Below the pieces are notes generated by a model. It made no database searches. It was given only the letters and a program-made list of their open reading frames with translations, and had not been told where the DNA came from. Position numbers and translations under genes: made by a program. Shown piece by piece: positions 1 to 6,435 of a stretch of 8,274 bases of DNA (position 1 is the first letter of the stretch; the number at the start of each line of letters is the position of its first letter). Source of the stretch: Acidobacteriaceae bacterium (GTDB lineage: Bacteria; Acidobacteriota; Terriglobia; Terriglobales; Acidobacteriaceae); contig PLKU01000485.1 in assembly GCA_003140705.1 (NCBI GenBank), positions 21,140 through 29,413 on the forward strand, read 5' to 3'.

Positions 1-1
1 T

Positions 2-826
2 CGCTACGTTGGCGGCATCGGCGCCCAGGCTCAGAATGTCCTCCTGGTCGACACCACGGACATCGCCACCAACACGAACGAGGCAGGCTACTCGCTGACG
101 CAGCGCTTTTACATGCGCCCCATCAATCCGCGGCCTTGCACTCCTGAAGAAAGGGATGCCTCCGGCAATTGCCCGGACAAGGCGCGCGAGTGGGCCAGCT
201 GGCAGATTGCTCAAAAGTTTTTTATCGACCCGAACTTCGGCGGCGCGCTCATCCCCAACCGGCGTAATGTATTCGACTCCACCCTCGATTTGAGCGGCGT
301 ATCCTTCCTGACATCGGCGCGAGGCCTCTCTCCTGTGACCTCGCGTCTTCGTTTTGAAGCCGTCGATAATCTCCGTATCGAGTGGGACCTCGACTATGAC
401 CCCAAGAGTGGGCGATTGGAGTCAAACAACCTGTTTGCCGGTTACAGTTGGGGCCGAACCACAGTTGGTCTGGGCCACGCCATGCTGAATGCCGTGGATG
501 AGAACGGAAGCGCCGCCTCCACCATCCAGAGCCAGCAGTTGCAGCCATTTCTCTCCATCGGCAAGCAAAGCGGAGCCGGCTTCAACTTTGCCGCCAACGC
601 GGGATACGACTTTGTTCTGGGCCAGTTGCAGTACGGCGGCTTGCAAGCCGTCTATAACTGGAATTGCTGCGGGCTCACCGTTGGATACCGCCGCTTCCAA
701 CTCGGCACCGTCCGCGACGAGACCCAGTACCTCTACAGCTTCACCCTGGCAAATTTTGGCTCCGCTGGCGACATTCGCCGCTCCAACTCGATCTTTCGTG
801 ACCCGACTCTGCCCCCTGCTTATTAG
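2..826 (+). CDS. lptD: LptD (LPS-assembly outer membrane protein), C-terminal part
   Basis: This is the C-terminal 274 residues of an LptD-type beta-barrel; the reading frame is open from base 2, so the gene begins outside the window. LptD sits in the outer membrane with the lipoprotein LptE and inserts lipopolysaccharide into the outer leaflet. The sequence shows alternating amphipathic strands with many aromatic residues, as in a barrel. Near the end, two adjacent cysteines (codons 665-670, in the context YNWNCCG) are followed by a VGYRR strand. This matches the position of the Cys724-Cys725 pair of E. coli LptD, which forms the inter-domain disulfides. The first in-frame ATG, at 113, lies inside the barrel and is not a start. 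The downstream neighbours are a DsbA-like oxidoreductase and a SurA-like protein, both of which act on LptD in E. coli. The family call is firm; the N-terminal OstA-like domain cannot be seen. Confidence 0.88.
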   Translation, partial: RYVGGIGAQAQNVLLVDTTDIATNTNEAGYSLTQRFYMRPINPRPCTPEERDASGNCPDKAREWASWQIAQKFFIDPNFGGALIPNRRNVFDSTLDLSGVSFLTSARGLSPVTSRLRFEAVDNLRIEWDLDYDPKSGRLESNNLFAGYSWGRTTVGLGHAMLNAVDENGSAASTIQSQQLQPFLSIGKQSGAGFNFAANAGYDFVLGQLQYGGLQAVYNWNCCGLTVGYRRFQLGTVRDETQYLYSFTLANFGSAGDIRRSNSIFRDPTLPPAY

Positions 827-930
827 CCCTTCGGTTGCCTTTCTCCCATCGCCGCGTCAACTTAATATCACCTTGGCGGACACCCGCTGCGCCGGCACTG
901 AATCGGCCCCGGCTGGAGTATCCTTTTCTG

Positions 931-936
931 AGAGGA
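931..936 (+). promoter_or_regulatory. Shine-Dalgarno site for the DsbA-like gene
   Basis: AGAGGA lies 7 bases before the TTG at 944. It decides the start of the DsbA-like gene, because the TTG immediately precedes a basic, then hydrophobic signal sequence and no ATG is placed there. Confidence 0.6.
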
Positions 937-943
937 ATTTATC

Positions 944-1897
944 TTGTTGCGTATTCGTTTATTGCCTGTCCTGCTCACACTTTGCGTTGCCGGAGGTTGC
1001 AAGGCTCAACCACCCCAGACGCAGGCCGCACTGGACCCCGCTGCTGTTAATCGCCGCATCGAGATTATGGTCCGCTCCGAATTCAATGTCCCGCAGGATT
1101 ACACCGTCTCGATTGGCCAACGGACGCCCAGCAAAATTCCCGGCTTTGACGACCTGCCCATCACTCTTGCGCGGGACAAAAAGTCCCAGGTGGTCCAGTT
1201 CCTCATCTCCACCGACAGTCAGACGCTGGCACGCCTTGAAACCTACAACCTGGCTAAGGACCCCGTCTTCTCAATTGACGTCGCAGGCCGTCCCATCCGC
1301 GGAAATCCTAAAGCCAAGGTCACGGTCATCAACTTTGACGACCTCGAATGTCCGTACTGTGCGAGGATGCACCTCTCGCTCTTTCCCGCCACGCTTGAGC
1401 GCTACAAAGACAACGTCCGCTTTATCTACAAGGACTTCCCGCTCACCGACCTGCATCCCTGGGCCATGCACGCCGCTGTGAACGCCAATTGCCTCGCTGC
1501 CCAGAGCGGTGATGTCTATTGGGTCTATGTGGATTACCTTCACGCGCACGGCCAGGACATCACCGGCGATGATCGCAACATGGCGAAGAGTTTTGATGCA
1601 CTGAATCGCATCGCGCGCCAGGAGGCCACGCTAGCCAAACTCGACCTGAAGAAACTGGACACCTGCCTTGCCGCGCAGGACGAAACCCAAGTGCTTGCCT
1701 CGGCCAAGGAAGCCGAGTTGCTAAAGATTGATGGTGCTCCCGCGGTCTTTGTCGACGGAGAGCGGATTGATGGGGCCGTTCCCGAACAGCTGGTGTGGCA
1801 GGTGATTGACCGCGCTCTTCGTGCCGCCGGCGTCAACCCTCCGCCTCCTCCAACCGCTCCGGCGTCGCTTACACAACCCGCCGGGGCTGGGAAATAG
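944..1897 (+). CDS. DsbA-like thiol:disulfide oxidoreductase, probable lipoprotein
   Basis: This is a 317-residue periplasm-facing oxidoreductase of the thioredoxin-fold DsbA/BdbD type. The TTG start at 944 is set by AGAGGA 7 bases upstream and by the signal sequence that begins there. Residues 1-19 are a short basic start and a hydrophobic stretch ending in AGGC, an acceptable but not ideal lipobox (Ala rather than Leu at -3). Residues ~30-110 form a leading domain I cannot name. The thioredoxin core has the active site CPYC at 136-139 and the cis-proline loop GAP at 264-266. Two further cysteines, 183 and 241, could form a structural disulfide. The tail is Pro/Ala-rich and probably flexible. 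It lies 117 bases after lptD and 84 bases before the SurA-like start. The likely role is to oxidise exported proteins, LptD being the obvious client (inference). A reductase or isomerase role cannot be excluded from sequence. Confidence 0.85.
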   Translation: MLRIRLLPVLLTLCVAGGCKAQPPQTQAALDPAAVNRRIEIMVRSEFNVPQDYTVSIGQRTPSKIPGFDDLPITLARDKKSQVVQFLISTDSQTLARLETYNLAKDPVFSIDVAGRPIRGNPKAKVTVINFDDLECPYCARMHLSLFPATLERYKDNVRFIYKDFPLTDLHPWAMHAAVNANCLAAQSGDVYWVYVDYLHAHGQDITGDDRNMAKSFDALNRIARQEATLAKLDLKKLDTCLAAQDETQVLASAKEAELLKIDGAPAVFVDGERIDGAVPEQLVWQVIDRALRAAGVNPPPPPTAPASLTQPAGAGK

Positions 1898-1968
1898 GCT
1901 CTGGTGGCGCTATCGCCGCGCCGCCTTGTGGATTTATCCTTGAATGCTGGGGCATTGTTCGACCCCAT

Positions 1969-1973
1969 AGGAG
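1969..1973 (+). promoter_or_regulatory. Shine-Dalgarno site setting the TTG start at 1982
   Basis: AGGAG lies 8 bases before the in-frame TTG at 1982. Starting there puts a perfect lipoprotein signal at the N-terminus. The upstream in-frame GTG at 1904 has no such site and would bury the signal behind 26 extra residues. Confidence 0.65.
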
Positions 1974-1981
1974 AAACCAGG

Positions 1982-3049
1982 TTGCAAGTTGAATCCTTTT
2001 TCCCGTCACGTTCCGGTTGCGCCGTCCTCATTCTCTGTAGCGGAACCATCTTGGCGGCGGTGGCCGGTTGCCACCGTCCACCCGCTCCAGATGTGGTAGC
2101 CACCGTGAATGGCAAGGATATTCTGCGCGCGGAAATGGAGAGATACTACAAAGCGAGCATCGGAGATAATCCGGAGCAACCCTCAGCAGATCAGGCAGAC
2201 ATCGTTCGGCTCACCATTCTTGATCGATTGATTGATGCCGAGATTCTGCAGCAACAAGCGGCCAAGGCAAACCTTGTGGCAAGCGACGATGAAGTCAACA
2301 CCAAACTCACCGAGATGAGGGCGCTATCGACGCAGGAAGAGTTTGACAAGACACTGAAGGCCAAGAACGAGACACTGGATGACCTGAAAACTGAGATCAG
2401 GCGCAACCTTACAGAAACCAAGTTGCTGAACAAGGAGATCGAATCCAAGGTCAACATCACTGACGGTGAGATCAGCGACTATTATGCGACCCACAAGGCA
2501 GACTTCAACCTGATCGAACCTCGGTACGGCCTTGCCCAGATCGTGGTAACCAGCGCGCCATCCCCACAGATCAGCAATTTGCAGAACAACAAGGCATCCG
2601 GCGATGCGGACGCAAAAAAGAAGATCGAGGCCTTGCACAACAGGTTGGAGAGTGGTGAGGACTTCAGCACCCTCGCCATGCAATTCTCAGAGAACAGTAC
2701 CGCCGCGAACGGCGGCGACATGGGCTTTGTCCTCGAGTCCCAGTTGCGTTCCGACCCGGAAGCTTACGCCGCAATCAGCAAGCTCAAGCCGGGCCAGAAC
2801 ACTGAGGTTCTTCCCGTTGTTGACGGCGCCACGCACCGCACGATGGGCTATGCGATCTACAAGCTGATCTCCAGGGAGCCCGCGGGGCAGCGCGAACTGA
2901 ACGACCCGAGCGTTCAGCAGCGGATTCGCCAGGGCCTTCGTGAAGGCCATGCACAACTGCTCAAGAGCGCCTACTTCGAAAAGCTGCATAACGATGCCAA
3001 AGTACACAACTATCTCGCCGACCAGATTCTGAGCAAGGGCGCGAGTTAG
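1982..3049 (+). CDS. SurA/PpiC-like peptidyl-prolyl isomerase family lipoprotein
   Basis: This is a 355-residue periplasmic chaperone-type protein of the SurA_N plus parvulin (PpiC) kind. The TTG start at 1982 is chosen for its AGGAG site and because it yields a signal peptide with lipobox VAGC (Cys30), so the mature protein should be membrane-anchored. After the anchor comes VATVNGKDI (from about residue 38), typical of SurA-like N-domains. A long charged helical region to about residue 175 follows, and then a parvulin-like domain at about 180-300, with the family motifs EDFSTLAMQFSE and GGDMGF. The usual histidines of the parvulin active site are not seen: the HIL-type strand reads LAQIVV and the closing strand reads YAIYKL. 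Catalysis may therefore be weak or absent, with chaperoning the main job (inference). In E. coli surA lies next to lptD and helps it fold; the same neighbourhood is seen here. Confidence 0.85.
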   Translation: MQVESFFPSRSGCAVLILCSGTILAAVAGCHRPPAPDVVATVNGKDILRAEMERYYKASIGDNPEQPSADQADIVRLTILDRLIDAEILQQQAAKANLVASDDEVNTKLTEMRALSTQEEFDKTLKAKNETLDDLKTEIRRNLTETKLLNKEIESKVNITDGEISDYYATHKADFNLIEPRYGLAQIVVTSAPSPQISNLQNNKASGDADAKKKIEALHNRLESGEDFSTLAMQFSENSTAANGGDMGFVLESQLRSDPEAYAAISKLKPGQNTEVLPVVDGATHRTMGYAIYKLISREPAGQRELNDPSVQQRIRQGLREGHAQLLKSAYFEKLHNDAKVHNYLADQILSKGAS

Positions 3050-3071
3050 ATCACGCGAGTCCGGTTGCAAG

Positions 3072-3136
3072 GTCGGCAAACTGTGGAGCCGGCCGTCGGC
3101 GAGCTGGAGTCGGCTGTCGGCAAGCTGGAGTCGGCT
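3072..3136. repeat. 21-bp tandem repeat, about three units
   Basis: Two 21-bp units (3095-3115 and 3116-3136) differ at one base (g/a at the seventh position). A degenerate 23-base unit (3072-3094) precedes them. They lie in the non-coding gap after the SurA-like gene. A function is not evident; this is a minisatellite-type repeat that may vary in copy number. Confidence 0.75.
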
Positions 3137-3270
3137 ATATGCTCCCCCGATTCCTACTAAAGAACGAGCTGTGGTAGCCCAGGGCTTGGACATGGCCCGC
3201 TCCTTGCCCTTTCGGCCAACACTCAATTTGCCGGAACCCAACTGATTTTCATCCTGATGATCGAGCATAA
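3137..3270. other. Convergent intergenic spacer, nothing recognised
   Basis: The stretch between the tandem repeat and the terminator hairpin has no reading frame with a ribosome site or recognisable protein, and only a 4-bp GGGC/GCCC inverted repeat near 3180-3200. Confidence 0.5.
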
Positions 3271-3273
3271 GAA

Positions 3274-3302
3274 AAATGGCCTCCGCAAAGCGGAGGCCAT
3301 TT
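3274..3302 (-). terminator. Rho-independent terminator of the exb/TPR genes
   Basis: A 13-bp perfect stem (3274-3286 with 3290-3302) closes on a 3-base loop. On the minus strand the stem is followed by a run of T's (complement of the A's at 3272-3276), placing a classic terminator 24 bases after the TPR gene stop. On the plus strand the hairpin is followed by only a short T run, so it may also weakly end transcripts from the SurA-like gene. Confidence 0.85.
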
Positions 3303-3326
3303 CCAATTACCGGCGACAGACTGAAG

Positions 3327-4163
3327 TTACTTCAGGTTGCCGTTCGAATCCATTGTGATGCCGCCAGGTCCAGCGTTCTTCTTCGCTTCGTTGGCTTTGC
3401 GCGTTCCCATCGCCTTTTGGCGCCAGTCCTCTGCCGCGGCTACGTCGGCCTTGCGGGCAGCATCATCACCATAGTCCACGTCCGCCTTGCGCCGGTAGAT
3501 CAGGTTCAGATAAGCCATGGCATCGTCATAGTTCGGCCTGTTGTCCACCGCCTGGAGAAGATAGTGAAGGCCTTCCTCGACAAGGGGACCATTCTCAGCC
3601 TTGATCGTCTCCATCACCTTCTTCGGCGCCTTCGCGTTTCCCTCACCGTCATCGGTTGCGCCAGCCGGCGTCAATTCGGCAAGCACGTGCTCGTGGGCCA
3701 GGGTCCAGTCGATCGATCCAATCGTGTAGGCGGCTTCGGGATCCTTTGGATCCACCGCCAGCACCTTCATCTGCCACTTCTTGGCCTCATCCAGCTTCTT
3801 TACGTTGTAGTAAATGCCTGCAATCTGCTTCAGGCTGTTCACATCGGTCGGGTCCTTGTCCAGAACTTCCTGGAAGATCGCGATCGACTGCTGCGCAGTC
3901 TTCAGGTTGTCTGGCGTATCCAAGCCCGGCACTACGTTTTGCGCTAGCGCAGTTGCCAGATAACTCTTCGCCATCGGCAGTCCCGGATCCAGTTGAGTGG
4001 CCTTCTGGAAATGTCCGATCGCCTCTTCATACCGTGCGCCCTTGTAAGCATCCACGCCCTTGTTCAACTGGTCACGGGCGGCAAGTTTGTCGCACCCGCT
4101 CATGGAAATCACCATGCCGGCCAAGCCAACCGCAAGCGCCATCAATCGTGCGGGTCCATTCAT
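3327..4163 (-). CDS. Tetratricopeptide-repeat lipoprotein
   Basis: This is a 278-residue TPR protein with a signal sequence whose lipobox reads MSGC (Cys24), so it should be a lipoprotein in the periplasm. The ATG at 4163 has purine-rich SD-like sequence just upstream. TPR-like helices are visible at about 31-64 (GVDAYKGARYEEAIGHFQKATQLDP), 86-105, 107-140 (ending in VLAVDPKDPEAAY) and more loosely at 190-235. The C-terminus is basic and then Gly/Asn-rich. TPR proteins act as protein-binding scaffolds, and no catalytic motif is seen. It lies downstream of tonB-exbB-exbD-exbD on the same strand, but after a 302-base gap with a possible promoter of its own. I infer a link to the TonB system or the cell envelope, but the partner is unknown. 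Confidence 0.8.
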   Translation of the reverse strand: MNGPARLMALAVGLAGMVISMSGCDKLAARDQLNKGVDAYKGARYEEAIGHFQKATQLDPGLPMAKSYLATALAQNVVPGLDTPDNLKTAQQSIAIFQEVLDKDPTDVNSLKQIAGIYYNVKKLDEAKKWQMKVLAVDPKDPEAAYTIGSIDWTLAHEHVLAELTPAGATDDGEGNAKAPKKVMETIKAENGPLVEEGLHYLLQAVDNRPNYDDAMAYLNLIYRRKADVDYGDDAARKADVAAAEDWRQKAMGTRKANEAKKNAGPGGITMDSNGNLK

Positions 4164-4261
4164 CTTCTTTTCCTTCTCCTTCAGGTCGTCTCTATCGAAT
4201 GCACGCCTGGATTCTGATAAAAACTGGCCGCGGGCGGGAGTACCGAAACCAGGGTGAAAAA

Positions 4262-4290
4262 ATTGTACTCCTGCTCGCCGCCCGGATGAA
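4262..4290 (-). promoter_or_regulatory. Possible promoter for the TPR lipoprotein gene
   Basis: On the minus strand TTCATC (4290-4285) and TACAAT (4267-4262) are 17 bases apart, resembling a sigma-70 -35/-10 pair. The -10 is good and the -35 is weak (TT and A match). Transcription would begin near 4255, giving a leader of about 90 bases before the ATG at 4163. Confidence 0.35.
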
Positions 4291-4335
4291 CCACTCGACC
4301 GCCACCGGGATGGGCTATCAACTCTGGATAAGACC

Positions 4336-4354
4336 GGGGCCTTACAACGGCCCC
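4336..4354 (-). terminator. GC-rich stem-loop after the second exbD
   Basis: A 6-bp GGGGCC/GGCCCC stem with a 7-base loop lies 112 bases past the exbD stop on the minus strand. No good T run follows, so it could be a weak terminator, an attenuator or an mRNA-stabilising hairpin. Confidence 0.3.
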
Positions 4355-4465
4355 TTCCACAAGCAGCTTGCCTGAATTCTATGCTTCACAACGGACTGCG
4401 GATTGTGACATTCGCCACTTTACCGGCGTCGGCCTGCCCCAGGATTGCCCTTGCTGAAAACTGCG

Positions 4466-4906
4466 CTACTGGCCAGCCATGATCTTCGGCGTCATCAACC
4501 CGATGTGATCCACGTTGGCTGCGCGGCCAATATCAATGATCTCGGCCACGTAGGCAAAGTTCACGTCATCGTCGCCTTTGACGAACATGACGCGTTCTGC
4601 ACGGTTGGCATAGATCTCAGTGAGCTTGGGCAGCAAATCAGCCTTAGCATAATCGGTCTCGTTGATCTTGTACGCCGGAGGCGCGCCTGGCCGGTAAAGA
4701 ACCTGCACCACGATGGTGCGATCCGTCGGCGGCGGCTGCTTGGTCGGATCCTTGGGCGGCTGAGGAACCAGCGCATCCAGTCCTTTCGGCACCGTCGGCA
4801 CGATGACCATGAAGATGATCAGCAGCACCAGAAGGATGTCGATCATGGGCGTCACATTGATGTCTGACGAGTAACCGCCCTCGCCTCCACCTGTTGTCAT
4901 TGACAT
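4466..4906 (-). CDS. exbD: ExbD/TolR-family biopolymer transport protein (second copy)
   Basis: This is a 146-residue single-pass inner-membrane protein of the ExbD/TolR family. ExbD dimers sit inside an ExbB pentamer and use the proton gradient to drive TonB. A short Gly-rich cytoplasmic start leads to DINVTPMIDILLVLLIIFMV, which contains the membrane segment (about 22-38) and the essential aspartate Asp23. A periplasmic domain with a proline-rich linker (QPPKDPTKQPPP, about 54-65) follows. It ends in the usual ExbD fold, with motifs resembling VMFVKGDDDVNFAYVAEIID. The ATG at 4906 has AAGGAG 9 bases upstream. It is the downstream partner of another exbD, 55 bases away. The longer, proline-rich linker marks it as a distinct paralogue rather than a recent duplicate. 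Which of ExbD or TolR it corresponds to in function cannot be told from sequence. Confidence 0.9.
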   Translation of the reverse strand: MSMTTGGGEGGYSSDINVTPMIDILLVLLIIFMVIVPTVPKGLDALVPQPPKDPTKQPPPTDRTIVVQVLYRPGAPPAYKINETDYAKADLLPKLTEIYANRAERVMFVKGDDDVNFAYVAEIIDIGRAANVDHIGLMTPKIMAGQ

Positions 4907-4961
4907 GGCTTAGAACTCCTTGATTTCTGCTAATCGTTAAAGAGGCAACCCGGCGGCGCTT

Positions 4962-5402
4962 TTACTGGCCCGCCGCTGCGGGACCTTCGCGCTTTTGCGT
5001 CAGCAAGCCCACGTCGTCCACTCCCGCGGTGCGCACTGCGTCGATGGCATCTTCAACCGCCCGGAACTGCGCACGCGCATCTGCGCGAACGAAAATTGTC
5101 TTCCCCGGCTTGTCAGCCAGCTTGTCGCGAACCAGGCCGCCAAGCTCTGTGACAGCGACTTTGTTCTGCCCCAGAAAAACACCGCCATCGCGCGTAATCG
5201 CAACAACGATTGCGTCTTCCTTGTCGGCGTCAGGCATGTTTGTCGGATTATCGACCTTTGCCATGTCCACGGACACCTTGTTCTGGAGCATCGGGGTAAT
5301 GACCATGAAGATGATCAAGAGCACCAGCATGACGTCGACCATAGGGGTGACGTTGATATTCGAATTGACCTTACTGCCTTCGTTGCGAACCGCAATTCCC
5401 AT
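4962..5402 (-). CDS. exbD: ExbD/TolR-family biopolymer transport protein (first copy)
   Basis: This is a 146-residue proton-channel subunit of the TonB motor. The segment NINVTPMVDVMLVLLIIFMV carries the single transmembrane helix and the conserved aspartate at residue 23. A periplasmic domain ending in FVRADARAQFRAVEDAIDAVR-type sequence and a GLLTQKRE tail complete it. I start it at the ATG at 5402, which has GGAG 7 bases upstream and gives the normal short cytoplasmic N-terminus. A longer in-frame start (TTG at 5483) would add 27 residues, lacks a ribosome site and is rejected. It lies between exbB and the second exbD, on the same strand as both. Both ExbD copies retain the aspartate at the same position, so both could conduct protons. 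Confidence 0.9.
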   Translation of the reverse strand: MGIAVRNEGSKVNSNINVTPMVDVMLVLLIIFMVITPMLQNKVSVDMAKVDNPTNMPDADKEDAIVVAITRDGGVFLGQNKVAVTELGGLVRDKLADKPGKTIFVRADARAQFRAVEDAIDAVRTAGVDDVGLLTQKREGPAAAGQ

Positions 5403-5489
5403 GGTTGGGCTCCGTGCCTGAAGATTTTTGTTCCGGATGGCTTCCGGCGTTGCTGCGAACCAAATGGCCGGCTTGAGCTTCAAAGCGGT

Positions 5490-5516
5490 GGGCAGAAGAG
5501 GTATGCTCTGCTGCCC
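5490..5516 (-). other. Imperfect stem-loop between exbB and exbD
   Basis: GGGCAG pairs with CTGCCC and AGAG with CTCT, separated by one mismatch, with a 5-base loop. It lies in the 151-base gap between exbB and exbD. It lacks a following T run, so an RNA-processing or stability element is more likely than a terminator. Confidence 0.4.
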
Positions 5517-5553
5517 CCCAGAAAACTCTCGCTCGAACCTACAGCCGCTTCGC

Positions 5554-6294
5554 TTAGCGCTTGTGGCTCTGCTTGATGAAGTAGTCGATCAGTTCGCTCG
5601 AGGAGTTATCCATCTCCACGTCAAAGTTCTCGACACGACCGGTGAAATAGTTGAACGTCATAACGGCGGGGATGGCCACCAGCAGGCCGAACGCCGTGGT
5701 AACAAGAGCTTCTGAAATACCGCCGGCCACCGCGCCGATACCCGAAGTCTTCTGGGTAGCGATCTGTTGGAAGGCGTGCAGAATTCCGATAACCGTGCCG
5801 AGCAGCCCAACGAACGGTGCCGTGGCGCCGATGGTGGCCAGAACAGAAAGGCCCCTCTTCAGCTTGGCGTGAACGATGGCTTCAGCCCGCTCCAGTGCGC
5901 GTCCCGAGCTCTGGATTGTCTCGTCGGTCGCCAAACCGCCTGAGGCACGGAACTCCTGCAGGCCAGCCGTAACAACCTCGGCCAGGTGCGACTTCTTGTT
6001 CCGGTCGGCAATCTTGATGGCTTCTTCCAGTTTGCTGTCCTTCAGCGCGCCGGCAACCTTGGGAGCGAACTCACGCGACTGCTTCCGGGCTGCTGCGAAG
6101 TACAGGTAACGGTCGATCATCACGGCCAGCGACCAGATCGACTCAATGAAAAGAACAATGGCGATGGCGCGGACGGCCCATCCCATGTGGTCCCAAAGCT
6201 GCATGGGGCTAAAGCCGACTGCCTGATCTTCCTGGAAGAGTGCAAGGCTGCTGACTGTGTGCGAAGCGATATGTGCGAACTGAGCGAGAATCAC
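5554..6294 (-). CDS. exbB: ExbB/TolQ/MotA-family proton channel protein
   Basis: This is a 246-residue inner-membrane protein of the MotA/TolQ/ExbB family that forms the pentameric stator around ExbD. Three membrane segments are visible, at about 39-60, 148-175 and 192-217, with the large cytoplasmic loop between the first two, as usual for the family. The family signature GATAPFVGLLGTVIGILHAF lies at 156-175. The third segment carries ALVTTAFGLLVAIPAV with the conserved threonines that line the channel. The GTG start at 6294 is fixed by a perfect AGGAGG at 6304-6309, 9 bases away. It follows tonB by 141 bases and precedes the two exbD genes, a standard TonB-motor order. Length is close to the family norm. 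TolQ is the alternative name, but the adjacent tonB favours ExbB. Confidence 0.92.
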   Translation of the reverse strand: MILAQFAHIASHTVSSLALFQEDQAVGFSPMQLWDHMGWAVRAIAIVLFIESIWSLAVMIDRYLYFAAARKQSREFAPKVAGALKDSKLEEAIKIADRNKKSHLAEVVTAGLQEFRASGGLATDETIQSSGRALERAEAIVHAKLKRGLSVLATIGATAPFVGLLGTVIGILHAFQQIATQKTSGIGAVAGGISEALVTTAFGLLVAIPAVMTFNYFTGRVENFDVEMDNSSSELIDYFIKQSHKR

Positions 6295-6303
6295 TGAATC
6301 GTT

Positions 6304-6309
6304 CCTCCT
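6304..6309 (-). promoter_or_regulatory. Shine-Dalgarno site for the GTG start of exbB
   Basis: A perfect AGGAGG on the minus strand lies 9 bases before the GTG at 6294. It supports the non-ATG start of exbB. Confidence 0.75.
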
Positions 6310-6332
6310 AAGGAGTTTCTTGTGAAGTGCAA

Positions 6333-6384
6333 TCCGCCGCGGCGGACGATTGCTGCGAATGCGCCTCTTTCAGGATTCGCATTC
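6333..6384 (-). other. Two inverted repeats in the tonB-exbB gap
   Basis: A perfect 14-bp palindrome (TCCGCCGCGGCGGA, 6333-6346) can be extended through a bulge by flanking GCAAT/ATTGC. It is followed by GAATGCG (6357-6363) pairing with CGCATTC (6378-6384). Both sit in the exbB leader and could be RNA hairpins affecting exbB expression or a protein-binding site. This is inferred from symmetry only. Confidence 0.4.
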
Positions 6385-6399
6385 AGGTAAAAAGTAAGA

Positions 6400-6424
6400 C
6401 CCCTGCCCTAAAAGCTGGCAGAGG
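6400..6424 (-). terminator. Possible attenuating hairpin after tonB
   Basis: An 8-bp stem with one G-U pair and a 9-base loop begins 11 bases after the tonB stop on the minus strand. The transcript then runs into a T-rich stretch (complement of 6386-6398). It resembles a weak terminator and could lower exbB-exbD expression relative to tonB. Confidence 0.4.
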
Positions 6425-6435
6425 CCAAAGATTCG

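Noticed and set aside
489..1481. 330-codon plus-strand frame crossing the end of lptD and the DsbA-like gene
   Set aside because: It is a shadow frame: Ser/Pro/Arg-rich, no domain, and it overlaps two recognised genes in other registers.
1904..1981. Upstream GTG start for the SurA-like gene
   Set aside because: No Shine-Dalgarno site, and it would put 26 residues before a clear lipoprotein signal that begins at the well-supported TTG at 1982.
1540..2115. 191-codon minus-strand frame over the DsbA-like and SurA-like genes
   Set aside because: Antisense to recognised coding sequence; low-complexity Ser/Ala composition and no ribosome site or motif.
3072..3136. CRISPR-like repeat
   Set aside because: The units are directly adjacent with no unique spacers, so it is a tandem repeat, and no cas gene is present.
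5403..5483. Longer start (TTG at 5483) for the first exbD
   Set aside because: No ribosome site there; the ATG at 5402 has GGAG and gives the normal ExbD N-terminus.
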